The notes under the pieces were generated by a model, which was not told where the DNA came from, made no database searches, and saw only the letters and a program-made list of their open reading frames with translations. A stretch of DNA of 64,000 nucleotides from Marinicella marina (lineage in GTDB: Bacteria; Pseudomonadota; Gammaproteobacteria; Xanthomonadales; Marinicellaceae): the NCBI RefSeq assembly GCF_030065545.1, contig NZ_JASJNC010000002.1, positions 310,001 to 374,000 on the forward strand, given 5' to 3'. The position numbers and the translations under genes were made by a program. The stretch's first letter is position 1; each line of letters starts with the position of its first letter. Below are positions 1 to 9,253 of the stretch, in pieces.

Positions 1-957
1 AACAACAGCAATTGGGGCAACGCCGATGTCGACAGTTGGTTTGGGGTTTCTGCTTTTGGGCCCGTTGAAAAATTTGTTTGGTTTTTGGATTTAAACGATA
101 ATAATTTGAATGGCATCATACCCAGCAACATCGGTGACTTGACTCAGTTGGTGTCATTGAATCTGAGTAACAATGATTTATTCAGTTTCATTCCATCAAG
201 TATTGGTGATTTGGCTTCATTGGAATTTTTATTACTGGGCAACAATCAATTGACGGGAACAATACCCAATGAACTGTCAAGCTTAACTGCCTTGAGGATT
301 CTTCAGCTACAAAACAATCAGCTCTCAGGTGAAATCATGCCCTACGTAACGGCAATGACTGATTTGACTGATTTGTGGATTGATGACAATGATTTCGCAG
401 AAACCATCCCTGCAGAGATAGCACAAATGGTGTCTTTGGAATATTTTTCAGCCCAGAATGTCGGCTTCACTGGATTTTTACCCAATGAAATTACTGAACT
501 ACAAGCTTTGGAATTTTTATTGTTACCGGGTAATGACCTCAGCGGTAAACTGCCGCATTGCATCGGACGCATGAGTGGTTTGAAACAGCTTGACCTGAGT
601 AACAATCAGCTCAGTGGCCGCCTACCAGTTTCTTGGGGCGCGCTGAATGGTTTTGAATTCATTGGCCTGACCAACAATCAACTTTCAGGTGAAATACCTG
701 ATTCTTGGTCACAAATGACGGCACTTTTCGGCTTTTATTTGAACCAAAATCGATTGACTGGCATGGTGCCTGTTGGTTTTGGCAACATGAATGCCATGAA
801 CCAATTTTACCTCGATGGCAATGACATGTCAGGCAGTGTGATTCCTGCAGCCATCGATGCTTGGTACCAACAAATCCCCAACAGAAGTATTCAATTCCAA
901 GGCTTCACCGATGAAGTTTTTTATGCTGATTTTGACGGTGATTGTGTGGTTCAGTGA
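1..957 (+). CDS. Leucine-rich-repeat protein, 5' end outside window
   Basis: The reading frame is open from the first base, so this is the C-terminal part of a longer protein. A TTG at 85 is internal, not a start. About nine tandem repeats of roughly 24 residues follow the plant-type pattern LxxLxxLxLxxNxLxGxIP (for example LVSLNLSNNDL and LKQLDLSNNQLSGRLP). Such repeats form a curved binding solenoid and in bacteria of this kind are usually exported. The chain ends in VFYADFDGDCVVQ, a short aromatic/acidic tail resembling the ends of three other secreted proteins in this window. Its stop overlaps the stop of the convergent lipoprotein gene by 7 bp. The ligand and the N-terminal export signal cannot be seen. 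Confidence 0.85.
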   Translation, partial: NNSNWGNADVDSWFGVSAFGPVEKFVWFLDLNDNNLNGIIPSNIGDLTQLVSLNLSNNDLFSFIPSSIGDLASLEFLLLGNNQLTGTIPNELSSLTALRILQLQNNQLSGEIMPYVTAMTDLTDLWIDDNDFAETIPAEIAQMVSLEYFSAQNVGFTGFLPNEITELQALEFLLLPGNDLSGKLPHCIGRMSGLKQLDLSNNQLSGRLPVSWGALNGFEFIGLTNNQLSGEIPDSWSQMTALFGFYLNQNRLTGMVPVGFGNMNAMNQFYLDGNDMSGSVIPAAIDAWYQQIPNRSIQFQGFTDEVFYADFDGDCVVQ

Positions 958-1733
958 GCGCTTGGAAAACCCAGTAATAGGTCCACCAATGGTTGATCTG
1001 TAGACCATGAGCTGGAGTGGTTTTTCCACAGAATCTGTCCGCTGCCGCGATGAATCCAAAAAGCACTGGCTTGCCGCTGACTGCTCAGGTCTAAACCCAC
1101 ATGGGCATAATCAGCCTGGCTGGCAATGGCACCTGTCAGCAATAAAGTCCCCAGTTGTTTCATCACGCCCGGTGCTGATTGGTTGATGTGTAGGTAGAAA
1201 ATAGCCGCGTCATCTGGAAGCTGCATGCTTTGAAAATGATAGCCCATTTGCATGCCGCTCAGACTCAATGGGTCGGCTGCATGATGCCGGCGTTGTGCCA
1301 AGTATTTCACCATGATGGTTAAGAATTCTTGGTGTTGTGCTTGTTGTTCTACAGTGACGTTTTGTTGCGCCAACAGGTAAGGCGGGTAAAGCAGCTTTTC
1401 TTGTGCTTGGTCCTGAATATAATGCTCAACTGCAAACTCAGGATCAATTAACAGGCCGCTACTGAGCAGGTATGCGCTGACTGCAGGATAACCATTGTTA
1501 GCCAAAAACTGTTTGGTTTGGAGGAAGGTATCATCCAGTATTCTTTGGTGATAAAAACTATCAAAATCCCAGTACTTCCCGACATCATCGCCCAGATTCA
1601 GGTAATCAATCACTACCACTACTTGATTGATTGGGTAGGTTTCGGGTGCAGGGTGTTGATAGGTAAAACTGCCTTTGGGCTGGCAAGCAGCCAGCCCAAA
1701 ACAACACACCAAGTAAAGCCACACTCTGCTCAT
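951..1733 (-). CDS. Hypothetical lipoprotein
   Basis: A 260-residue protein with a classic lipoprotein signal: a hydrophobic stretch from about residue 4 followed by the lipobox LAAC near residues 14-17. After cleavage and acylation it should be membrane-anchored. I do not recognise a domain; the mature part is mixed alpha/beta with a VVVVIDYLNLG strand near the start. Its ATG overlaps the TGA of the upstream amidohydrolase (ATGA), so the two are probably translationally coupled and functionally linked. The 3' end overlaps the convergent leucine-rich-repeat gene by 7 bp. Function is unknown. Confidence 0.75.
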   Translation of the reverse strand: MSRVWLYLVCCFGLAACQPKGSFTYQHPAPETYPINQVVVVIDYLNLGDDVGKYWDFDSFYHQRILDDTFLQTKQFLANNGYPAVSAYLLSSGLLIDPEFAVEHYIQDQAQEKLLYPPYLLAQQNVTVEQQAQHQEFLTIMVKYLAQRRHHAADPLSLSGMQMGYHFQSMQLPDDAAIFYLHINQSAPGVMKQLGTLLLTGAIASQADYAHVGLDLSSQRQASAFWIHRGSGQILWKNHSSSWSTDQPLVDLLLGFPSAH

Positions 1734-3010
1734 TGTTTGTGTACTTTGCCCCCTTTCATCACAAAGTCCACGTCTTGTAATTCTTTGATGTCATCCAACG
1801 GTGAGCCATCGGTGGCAATGATGTCAGCCAATTTACCCACTTCTAATGTGCCTAATTGTGCCGACATACCGATCAAGTCAGCCGCATTGATGGTGGCTGT
1901 GACGATGATTTCATCATTTGGCATGCCTGCCTCACTCATCAGTAACGCTTCATTGGCGTTGGTGCCATGCACTGAAATACCGCTGTCGGTGCCATAAGCA
2001 ATTTTTACGCCGGCTTTGTAAGCTTTGCCAAAGTTACCTTGCATGTCCGCTCCAACTTTGATGGCTTTGGCTGCAACGGCAGGCGGTAACATATCGGTTT
2101 CCTTAGCGATTCTCACCACGGTATCACCAGCCAATAAGGTAGGTACCAAATATGCACCGGTTTGTTTGAACAGTTTAATGGCCTCTTTGCCGGTGTAAGT
2201 GCCATGCTCAATGCTGTGAACACCAGCTTTCAGAGCCGCTACGATGCCGTCTTCTTGGTGTGCATGTGAGGCCACTTTCCGCCCCATACGCTTGGCTGCC
2301 AGCACCACTTCTTTCAATTCATCCATTTCCATTTGTTGTCCGGTGCCAGTGGCACGATCGGTCATCACTCCGCCGGTAGAGGTGATCTTAATCAGGTCAG
2401 CACCGTACTTGATTGCATCACGCGTGGCGCGGCGACAATCAAATGGACCATCGCAAATGCTTTTGTCAGTATAGAACTCCATCAAGTCAGGCTTGATGCC
2501 ACTGACATCGGCATGGCCACCGGTGATGCCTACGCCGCCAGCTGCAATCACTCTGGGTCCATCCACCCAGCCATTGTTGACCGCATCTCGATAGGCGTAC
2601 ATGTATTGCGAATCAGAACCCACATCTCTGACAGTAGTGAAACCAGCCATCAGGGTGTTTTTTCCATAATGAATGGTGCGCATGCCTTTGAGCTGGTCTG
2701 ACATCTTCAATGCATCGCGGTCATTCATTGGGCCCAATTCTCCTTGCAGGTGAACATGCATGTCCATCAGTCCCGGCATCACAAACGAGTCACGCAGGTC
2801 AATGATTTGCATGCCATCGGTTTGATCAAAGCGGGTGAATCCAGATTTCACAGCTATAATCTTTCCATTTTCAATGGTAACTGTTTGGTTTTTCAGCGGT
2901 TTCTCGCCAGGAACGGCCAGTAATTTTCCGGCGTAGATGACTGTTTGTGCCGTTGCGATTTGAAAGTTGCAAGTCAATGCGAGGATTGCGGTCTTTATTA
3001 CTCTGTTCAT
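1730..3010 (-). CDS. Exported metal-dependent amidohydrolase (imidazolonepropionase/prolidase-like)
   Basis: The protein has an N-terminal signal peptide ending near AQT, then the small beta-sandwich and TIM barrel of the amidohydrolase superfamily. Metal ligands are visible in order: HVHLQ (HxH), a Lys in LIKITSTGG, His in ASHAH, His in HSIEHG and Asp in GTDSG. Secreted relatives hydrolyse dipeptides (Xaa-Pro types) or cyclic amides, and the substrate here cannot be fixed. An ATG five codons upstream (3025) is also possible; I prefer 3010 because GGGA lies about 9 nt before it and it leaves a compact signal sequence. It is the first gene of a two-gene unit with the lipoprotein. Confidence 0.85.
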   Translation of the reverse strand: MNRVIKTAILALTCNFQIATAQTVIYAGKLLAVPGEKPLKNQTVTIENGKIIAVKSGFTRFDQTDGMQIIDLRDSFVMPGLMDMHVHLQGELGPMNDRDALKMSDQLKGMRTIHYGKNTLMAGFTTVRDVGSDSQYMYAYRDAVNNGWVDGPRVIAAGGVGITGGHADVSGIKPDLMEFYTDKSICDGPFDCRRATRDAIKYGADLIKITSTGGVMTDRATGTGQQMEMDELKEVVLAAKRMGRKVASHAHQEDGIVAALKAGVHSIEHGTYTGKEAIKLFKQTGAYLVPTLLAGDTVVRIAKETDMLPPAVAAKAIKVGADMQGNFGKAYKAGVKIAYGTDSGISVHGTNANEALLMSEAGMPNDEIIVTATINAADLIGMSAQLGTLEVGKLADIIATDGSPLDDIKELQDVDFVMKGGKVHKQ

Positions 3011-3136
3011 TTTATTTGGTCCCATAAATACGTGCCAATTATCTTAACAGAACAACAACAAACAGCGTCAATTAAGCTCATTTTATTGGGTACAATAGGA
3101 CAACAATCAATCAACACTTTTTAATCAGGAGTTACC

Positions 3137-4087
3137 ATGTCAAATGAACTCAAAGTCGGTTTGATCCAACTTGCCCCAATTTGGCTTGATCGCATCAAGA
3201 CCACCGAAAAAATCATTGATTATTTACATCAAGCCGGGCAACAAGGTTGTCAATTGGTGGCCTTGGGTGAGGGGGTTCTGCCTGGTTATCCGTTTTGGAT
3301 AGAGTTAACTCAAGGGGCGCGTTTCAATGCCGAGGATCAAAAACAATTTCATGCCCATTATTGTCAGCAAGCGGTACAAATTGAACGCGGCGATTTAGAT
3401 GGTATTTGTGCGGTTTTAAAACAGCATAACATGGCTTGTTATTTGGGCATCATCGAACGCCCGGTCGATCGCGGTGGACACAGCTTGTATTGTTCGATTG
3501 TCTATATAAATGAACAGGGTGTTATACAATCCGTACACCGTAAACTACAGCCTACTTATGAGGAGCGTTTGACTTGGTCACCCGGTGATGGCAATGGGCT
3601 ACAAACCCATAAATTGGGTGCATTTACCGTCGGTGGTTTGAATTGTTGGGAGAATTGGATGCCCTTGGCACGAACCGCATTGTATGCCCAAGGTGAAGAT
3701 TTACACGTAGCCAACTGGCCTGGCAGTATCAGGAACACCCATGACATCACCCCCATGATGGCCAAAGAAGGTCGTTCTTTTGTGATGTCTGTGGGCGGTT
3801 TGATGCGACCATCAGATTTTCCTGATAACAGTCCGCATTATGCGGCTTTGATGAAAGATTGCCCAGATGATTTCTTAACTGATGGTGGTTCCTGTTTGTG
3901 TGCGCCAGATGGATCCTTCATCATTGAACCACAAGTGGGAGAGGAGGGTATCTACACCGCCACCATTGACCACACCAGGGTTTTTGAAGAACGACAAAAT
4001 TTTGATCCAGTGGGCCATTACTCCAGGCCTGATGTGTTGCAGTTAAAGGTCAATAGAAAGCGCTTGAATCACTTGGATGAGATGTGA
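3137..4087 (+). CDS. Nitrilase / C-N hydrolase
   Basis: A 316-residue member of the nitrilase branch of the carbon-nitrogen hydrolase superfamily. The catalytic triad is readable as Glu45 (ALGEGVLPGYPFW), Lys136 (HRKLQPTYEE) and Cys170 (GLNCWENWMPL). The CWENxMP context is typical of true nitrilases, which convert nitriles to carboxylic acids and ammonia, rather than of amidases. No signal peptide is seen, so it is cytoplasmic. AGGAG sits 6 nt before the ATG, and TACAAT at 3091-3096 is a plausible -10 element. It is flanked by genes of opposite orientation, so it is probably monocistronic. The natural substrate is unknown. Confidence 0.9.
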   Translation: MSNELKVGLIQLAPIWLDRIKTTEKIIDYLHQAGQQGCQLVALGEGVLPGYPFWIELTQGARFNAEDQKQFHAHYCQQAVQIERGDLDGICAVLKQHNMACYLGIIERPVDRGGHSLYCSIVYINEQGVIQSVHRKLQPTYEERLTWSPGDGNGLQTHKLGAFTVGGLNCWENWMPLARTALYAQGEDLHVANWPGSIRNTHDITPMMAKEGRSFVMSVGGLMRPSDFPDNSPHYAALMKDCPDDFLTDGGSCLCAPDGSFIIEPQVGEEGIYTATIDHTRVFEERQNFDPVGHYSRPDVLQLKVNRKRLNHLDEM

Positions 4088-4090
4088 GGT

Positions 4091-4125
4091 TTCAGGTGCG
4101 CTCTAGTAATCAAGGCACACCTGAA
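4091..4125 (+). terminator. Inverted repeat after the nitrilase gene, possible terminator
   Basis: TTCAGGTG (4091-4098) pairs with CACCTGAA (4118-4125), starting 4 bp after the nitrilase stop. There is no convincing T-tract, so termination is only a suggestion. It lies between two convergent genes. Confidence 0.35.
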
Positions 4126-4145
4126 GTTTGTATCTAAAGGATGTT

Positions 4146-4685
4146 TTAGAAAATGAACCTGAAACCCAGTTTGGCATTCAAGTCACCGTCTAGGCTGCCC
4201 AATTCTGTTTTCAGCGCAACTTGATCATTGAATTTGTAAAGGCCTTCTAAACCAAATTCATAAAACCCATCATTGGCATCTTCCACTTGTGTGTAGCTGA
4301 GGCCAGTATTCAGTTCAACTGCTTCAGTTATTGCTGTTCGGGTACCGAATTTAGCGCCGTAGGTAAAACTATCAGAAAACTGGTCAATAATACCCAATTC
4401 TAATTGTGAGTAGAAATCGGTTATACTGGCAATTTCAGTATGAAAGCCAACAATTGCACCAGTTCTTTGCAAGTTCCTGCTGCCAGCGTCTAAGTTACTG
4501 TAAAAACCTCCTAAGTAGATTGATTCTGAAACTGCCCCGGTACCTTCTAAAAAGAGGCCGTTGATACTTCTTAAATCAGAATCGAAGTGTTCCACGCCTA
4601 CCTCAAAATAACTGTAGCTGATGTTGTCTTGGGCTTGAACCAAAAAAGAAGCAAAAAAAAGTGGTAAAAAGGTAAAGTATTTCAT
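4146..4685 (-). CDS. Small outer-membrane beta-barrel protein, copy 1
   Basis: A 179-residue protein with a signal peptide cleaved after VQAQ, then alternating amphipathic strands with aromatic girdles (SYSYFEVGVEHFD, FYSQLELG, FYEFGLEGLYKF). It ends in FRFIF, the C-terminal aromatic typical of proteins inserted by the BAM complex. It aligns over its whole length with the next gene (4867-5412); shared landmarks are NDGFYE/NDGFFE, TQVE.ANDG, FTYG and GTRTA. The length suits an eight-stranded barrel. The start is followed by a clear signal sequence. The function, whether structural, adhesive or transport, cannot be told from sequence. Confidence 0.75.
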   Translation of the reverse strand: MKYFTFLPLFFASFLVQAQDNISYSYFEVGVEHFDSDLRSINGLFLEGTGAVSESIYLGGFYSNLDAGSRNLQRTGAIVGFHTEIASITDFYSQLELGIIDQFSDSFTYGAKFGTRTAITEAVELNTGLSYTQVEDANDGFYEFGLEGLYKFNDQVALKTELGSLDGDLNAKLGFRFIF

Positions 4686-4866
4686 TATTTTCTCCGTGAA
4701 AAATTAAAGGTAATAAATTGGTTTGTCAATTAAAACAAATGAATTAGTCCATAATTCGCCGGCGATTATAAGTAATTCATTGGTAATGTCAATCATTCAA
4801 AATGTATCATGACCTTTCTGCATTCAACTGTTGTTGATTTAAAGCATAAGAAGTGGCTGGGAGAAT

Positions 4867-5412
4867 TCAAAATGAAAATCTGAATCCAGCTTGGGCACCA
4901 AAATCACCGTCAATACTCTTTAAGCCCAAAGTGAAAGCTTTGCTTTCGTCCAATTTAAACAAGCCCTCGACACTGGCCTCAAAAAAACCATCATTGGCTT
5001 TTTCCACTTGGGTGTAACCGGCTGAGGTGATTAATTCAAATGTTTCAGTGAATGCTGTTCTGGTGCCGATTTCTAAACCATAGGTAAAACTGTCATCAAG
5101 ACGCAAATCTAATTGGCCCAGTCTTAAATTGGTGTAAAAATCGGTGTTGTTGCTGATACCTTGATGAAACCCAAATAAGGCGCCATACCTCTTGCTGTCT
5201 ATATTTCTGGACTCTAAATGATTCAGGTAACCACCCAAATAAAATTGATCAGACAATTCAAATGAAGCGTCCAAATAGTAACCGTCTGTGGTGCGTCCAT
5301 TATTCAGGTCCAGGTAGTCATAACCCAGTTCAAAATAGTTGTAATTGATGTCGTCATTGGCTTGTGCATTTAAGCTAAGGGTCAAGCAAGCTGCAATCAA
5401 GTATTTTCTCAT
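4867..5412 (-). CDS. Small outer-membrane beta-barrel protein, copy 2
   Basis: A 181-residue paralogue of the downstream barrel gene with the same plan: signal peptide ending ...SLNAQAND, repeated amphipathic strands, and terminal FRFSF. The two copies lie head to tail, 181 bp apart, on the same strand and have diverged clearly, so the duplication is not recent. A purine-rich GGAGAAAC stretch precedes the ATG. A perfect 9-bp inverted repeat lies about 58-81 bp upstream and could act as an operator or a 5'-UTR hairpin. The family is not recognised beyond a barrel porin-like fold. Confidence 0.75.
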   Translation of the reverse strand: MRKYLIAACLTLSLNAQANDDINYNYFELGYDYLDLNNGRTTDGYYLDASFELSDQFYLGGYLNHLESRNIDSKRYGALFGFHQGISNNTDFYTNLRLGQLDLRLDDSFTYGLEIGTRTAFTETFELITSAGYTQVEKANDGFFEASVEGLFKLDESKAFTLGLKSIDGDFGAQAGFRFSF

Positions 5413-5469
5413 TTCATGTTTCTCCTATTTAATAAATATTAACCACTTAATTCCATGGTTGTTGGTTGA

Positions 5470-5493
5470 AACACAACCCGAGTTGGTTGTGTT
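5470..5493 (-). repeat. Perfect 9-bp inverted repeat upstream of barrel gene
   Basis: AACACAACC (5470-5478) and GGTTGTGTT (5485-5493) are exact inverse complements with a 6-bp loop. Neither side has a T-tract, so a terminator is unlikely. Its place upstream of the barrel gene suggests an operator or an mRNA leader hairpin. The rest of 5413-5695 shows nothing I recognise. Confidence 0.5.
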
Positions 5494-5695
5494 GGGCGGA
5501 TTATAGGAAGTTGAAAATGAACCCGTTCTGAACCAACAATGTCTGTTTTTATTTCATGCAGTATAAAAACACCTTATTACTGTCGTTTGTTTATCAAGCC
5601 TAAAAAAGAAGTTAAAAATGGATGTGTAAATTGTTGTGAAGGTTGTTTCAATAGTTCAGTTTGACAGACGCCGAGTCAGATAATTACGTTCTTTT

Positions 5696-6355
5696 TTAAG
5701 TCAAATGTCCAGTTTTGACCCAAATAATGGTTTCTTCATCGACATAAGGGTGATGTGAGCTGAGGTGAGGGCTGCGGATCCAGGTGCCTTTGGGGTAGTT
5801 GCCGTTTTCATCTTTGAAGGTGCCGGATAGCACAAAAATTTCCTCCCCACCGAAGTGGGTATGTGGTTGAAAAATTTCGCCTTTGGGCCATTTGACCAAT
5901 GCGGTATTTTCGTGGATGTGGTTGTGCAAGGGCATCACCTCCAAGCCACCGATGCCTGGGCGCCATGGGGTGTTGTTGGTGTCAATCTTAATTTGAGCCG
6001 TGTCGGTGTCTTGAAACTGGCATAACTTGACTAATAACACACAACCCTTTTTACTGAAAGGAGCGTGTGAAGTGCCATCTGGGTTGCGCAGGTAAGTGCC
6101 GGCTGGATAATCCCCGTGTTCATCGGAAAACACCCCATCCAAAACTAATATTTCTTCGCCTTTGGGGTGGTGGTGGGTTTTGAAAGTGGCGCCTGGTTCG
6201 TACTTCACTATACTGGTGGCATGACCTTGTTCCGCCTCTGCCCGTGCCAACCTTTTTCTGAATACGGTGGGTGATGGACTGGCCGACCACTGCATTTGTT
6301 CGGTTTCCATAACCAACCGTTGGGTGAAGTCCATATTGAGGTTTGTTTGATTCAT
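5696..6355 (-). CDS. Double cupin protein, ChrR-like
   Basis: A 219-residue protein made of two tandem cupin domains (about residues 35-115 and 125-215). The first has the metal-binding THHHPKGEEILVLDG motif and the second QPHTHFGGEEIFVLSG. Each is followed by a PxGTxxRxPxxxSH motif, as in the cupin half of the anti-sigma factor ChrR and related small-molecule-binding cupins. There is no N-terminal zinc anti-sigma domain, so an anti-sigma role is not supported. Likely a cytoplasmic metal-dependent binding or enzyme protein. It is divergent from the kinase gene. TGGA lies 6 nt before the ATG. Confidence 0.8.
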   Translation of the reverse strand: MNQTNLNMDFTQRLVMETEQMQWSASPSPTVFRKRLARAEAEQGHATSIVKYEPGATFKTHHHPKGEEILVLDGVFSDEHGDYPAGTYLRNPDGTSHAPFSKKGCVLLVKLCQFQDTDTAQIKIDTNNTPWRPGIGGLEVMPLHNHIHENTALVKWPKGEIFQPHTHFGGEEIFVLSGTFKDENGNYPKGTWIRSPHLSSHHPYVDEETIIWVKTGHLT

Positions 6356-6531
6356 GTTTTTCCAGTATTTAATTGTGGTTTGCTATGATATCTCTTTCGA
6401 TACCTCCAAAGGCTCAGGTAAAACATTTGGTTTATATGAATGTACCATAAGACTAATGGTAACTGAGGCACAACTTGATTATTTTGAGACAGACACTTAA
6501 GCTATTGATATGAAGAGGGGTGTAAACTGTC

Positions 6532-9252
6532 ATGAGTGAAGATTCTAAACTGAATGACATAATCAAACGTGTGTTTGCGTCGTTGGATGACGGCAATCAT
6601 GACGCCAATGAATTGGAAGATAACTTGCCGGCCATCACTGAATTTTGGTCAACCCAGTCAGGTGAACCGATGAAGGGCCAAGTCATAGGTGAATGGCGCA
6701 TTGAATCTTTATTGGGTAAAGGCGGTATGTCAGTGGTTTACTTGGTACAGCGCAATGATGACAGTATCCAACAACAAGCAGCATTGAAAATCCTGCCCAT
6801 TGAATTGGCCAGCCAACAAGTGGTTGAGCGCTTTGTCAGAGAACGTCAAATCCTGGTTGATTTAGATCATCCCAATATTGCTAAACTTTTGGATTTAGGT
6901 GTAACCGAGAGCAACATACCTTGGTATGTAATGGCTTATATTAAAGGCCAAGACATCATTGGTTTTATCAGTGAAATGAGTGCCAACTTAACTCAAAAAA
7001 CCAACTTGTTTAAACAGGTTTGTGAGGCCATCGCGCACGCCCATGATCGTGGTGTGGTACATCGAGACATAAAGCCAGGTAACATATTGGTTAATGATAA
7101 TTATGAAGTTAAGGTATTGGACTTTGGAATTGCATTGAAAGATGAGAATACGGCTTTAACCATGACGGGTGCAGTGATGGGAACGCCAGGGTATATGTCT
7201 CCCGAACAAAGCAAAGGACAAAATCACTTGATTGACGCGAGAAGTGATGTGTTTTCATTGGGCACGTTGTTCTATCACATGCTGGCGGGGAACAAGCCAT
7301 TCTCGGCTGATAGTGCTGCTGAAATGGGTTTTCAAATCATTAATGATGAACCGTTGCCATTACCTGCATCCATTCCCGGTGACCTCAAAGCGATTGTGCA
7401 AAAATGCATGTCCAAAGACGCCGATCAACGTTACCCATCTGCCATCAGTTTGTTACAGGATATCAAGGCTTATATGAGTGGTGATGTGATTCAAGCAAAA
7501 CCAGTTTCTTGGTTCGGTTATTGGGTTAAAAAAGGGCAAAAATACCCTAAGACAACTGGTTTGGTTTTTACTTTGATGTTGGTATCTGTTTTGGCTTTAG
7601 CGACTTACTTTTATCAAAACCACCTTAATAGCAATAGGTTGAAACAGGCAGAACTATTTGTACAACAAGCCGAAACTATTAAAAACCAAGTCAGGCGTAT
7701 TCACATGCTCCCAGTACATAATGTACAACCTGAATATGAACGGATTCGAGCAGAAATAACCCATTTGCAACAACAAATTAGCAACAGTGGTGTTGATCAA
7801 TCAGGATTGACTGACTTGGCATTGGGTTCTGCATACTTGAGCATGCGCGACTATGATCTTGCCTTGCAGTTTTTGCAACAAGCTCAAGACAAAGGTTGGC
7901 AATCCGTTGAGCTTGATCGACAGTTAGGTTATGCCAGGGCTGTGGAATGGTCTTATCAACTAAAAAAGGGCAAAAGAATCAAGGGTGAAGACGAACGGGC
8001 ATTGCATTTGGCATCAGCTAAGGTTAATCACTATAACCCAGCGGTGGAATTGTTAGGCAAAACCCAACAGCAATCTCATTTTCTTGCAGGTCGATTGGCT
8101 TGGATTGAGGAGCGATATGATGATGCAATAGAGCATTATCAACTAGAGCTGACTGAAAACCCCTGGCATCATGAAGCTGCCAAACAAATTTCAGAAGTTT
8201 ACATGAATAAATTCAGAACCACAGGCGCCACTGATGGCTATGATGCAGCCATTCCATTCATGGACAAAAGCAATGAATTCCTTAATCAAGCCATTTTGAT
8301 AGGCCGATCTGACCCTCTGAATCACGTTTCTCGCTGTACCAATGCGGGCATTGATATTCAAATCAAACGGTATTTGAAAAAATACGATGCGATTCCCCAA
8401 GCATTTAACGAAGGCATGCAAGCTTGTGAGAATGCATTGGTGTTAGAACCATCTGCTTTTTCGCCCTGGGCCAATATGAATTTGTTGTTGTTAAACCAAG
8501 CGCAAATGTTTGAAGCACAAGAACAAACAGCCACTGATGTCTACCAACAGGCGCTGGATATAGCAGAGCGTGGGTTGCAATTACACCCCACAAAAATACC
8601 TTTGATGGTGGCTAAAATCAAACCACTGACCGAATTGGCAGACGCCGCCATCGAAAATGGTGATGATCCAAGTTCTTATTTCCAACAGGCAATGGCTACA
8701 GCAGATGAGGTGATAGCAACCGATGAAAAATCATCACAAGGCTGGAAAGAATTAGCTCGTGTGCATTGGGCGATTGCTGATTTCAATCAATTTGATAAAA
8801 AGGATTATGTGTTGGCTCAGTCACACCTTAAATCAGCTCAACAAGCTTACCTTAATCAACAACAATCTCAAATTTCTGTCACATCGCAACTCAATGCTGC
8901 TTTGATAGAATCACAATTGGCACAACTACACATTGAATTAGCAGAAACTGCTGCAGCCATAAAAACCATGCAAGCCAGCATTGAGCGTCGCATCAAGCAC
9001 TTGCCGAGCAGTAAAAACTACTTTTCTTATCATCAGAGCGCGCTAGAAGATGGTATTTTGTTGTTTGATTGGTTCTTAACGGCTGATAACAATAATAACC
9101 AGGTCGTGACTGAATTACTTCAATCATTGGTGGTTAAAACTTGTGTTATCAGTGGATTAAATGATGAACAAACATCAGGCTTTAATGCGATTCTCAGCCA
9201 AGCAAATCTAAAAGCATCGGCTTCGATAAAACCTTGTGAGTTTGAGGGTTGA
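6532..9252 (+). CDS. Membrane Ser/Thr protein kinase with TPR-like C-terminal region
   Basis: Residues about 54-315 form a complete Hanks-type kinase: glycine loop LGKGGMSVVY (61-70), Lys86 in ALKIL, catalytic HRDIKPGN (Asp179), DFG (Asp197) and the GTPGYMSPEQ activation segment. A single membrane segment lies at about residues 341-362, followed by some 540 residues of helical TPR-like repeats (YLSMRDYDLALQFLQQA, WIEERYDDAIEHYQLEL). The kinase is thus cytoplasmic and the repeats are probably periplasmic, if topology follows similar kinases. GAGGGG lies about 11 nt before the ATG. The stop is one base from the start of an ECF sigma factor, so the pair is co-translated and the kinase probably phosphorylates that sigma factor. 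Confidence 0.92.
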   Translation: MSEDSKLNDIIKRVFASLDDGNHDANELEDNLPAITEFWSTQSGEPMKGQVIGEWRIESLLGKGGMSVVYLVQRNDDSIQQQAALKILPIELASQQVVERFVRERQILVDLDHPNIAKLLDLGVTESNIPWYVMAYIKGQDIIGFISEMSANLTQKTNLFKQVCEAIAHAHDRGVVHRDIKPGNILVNDNYEVKVLDFGIALKDENTALTMTGAVMGTPGYMSPEQSKGQNHLIDARSDVFSLGTLFYHMLAGNKPFSADSAAEMGFQIINDEPLPLPASIPGDLKAIVQKCMSKDADQRYPSAISLLQDIKAYMSGDVIQAKPVSWFGYWVKKGQKYPKTTGLVFTLMLVSVLALATYFYQNHLNSNRLKQAELFVQQAETIKNQVRRIHMLPVHNVQPEYERIRAEITHLQQQISNSGVDQSGLTDLALGSAYLSMRDYDLALQFLQQAQDKGWQSVELDRQLGYARAVEWSYQLKKGKRIKGEDERALHLASAKVNHYNPAVELLGKTQQQSHFLAGRLAWIEERYDDAIEHYQLELTENPWHHEAAKQISEVYMNKFRTTGATDGYDAAIPFMDKSNEFLNQAILIGRSDPLNHVSRCTNAGIDIQIKRYLKKYDAIPQAFNEGMQACENALVLEPSAFSPWANMNLLLLNQAQMFEAQEQTATDVYQQALDIAERGLQLHPTKIPLMVAKIKPLTELADAAIENGDDPSSYFQQAMATADEVIATDEKSSQGWKELARVHWAIADFNQFDKKDYVLAQSHLKSAQQAYLNQQQSQISVTSQLNAALIESQLAQLHIELAETAAAIKTMQASIERRIKHLPSSKNYFSYHQSALEDGILLFDWFLTADNNNNQVVTELLQSLVVKTCVISGLNDEQTSGFNAILSQANLKASASIKPCEFEG

Positions 9253-9253
9253 G

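Noticed and set aside
5696-6355. ChrR-type anti-sigma factor for the nearby ECF sigma factor
   Set aside because: The protein has two cupins but no N-terminal zinc-binding anti-sigma domain, and it is transcribed away from the kinase-sigma unit.
6443-6461. TACCAT/ATGGTA inverted repeat before the kinase gene as an operator
   Set aside because: A 6-bp arm with a 7-bp gap is weak, and nothing else supports it, so it is not listed as a feature.
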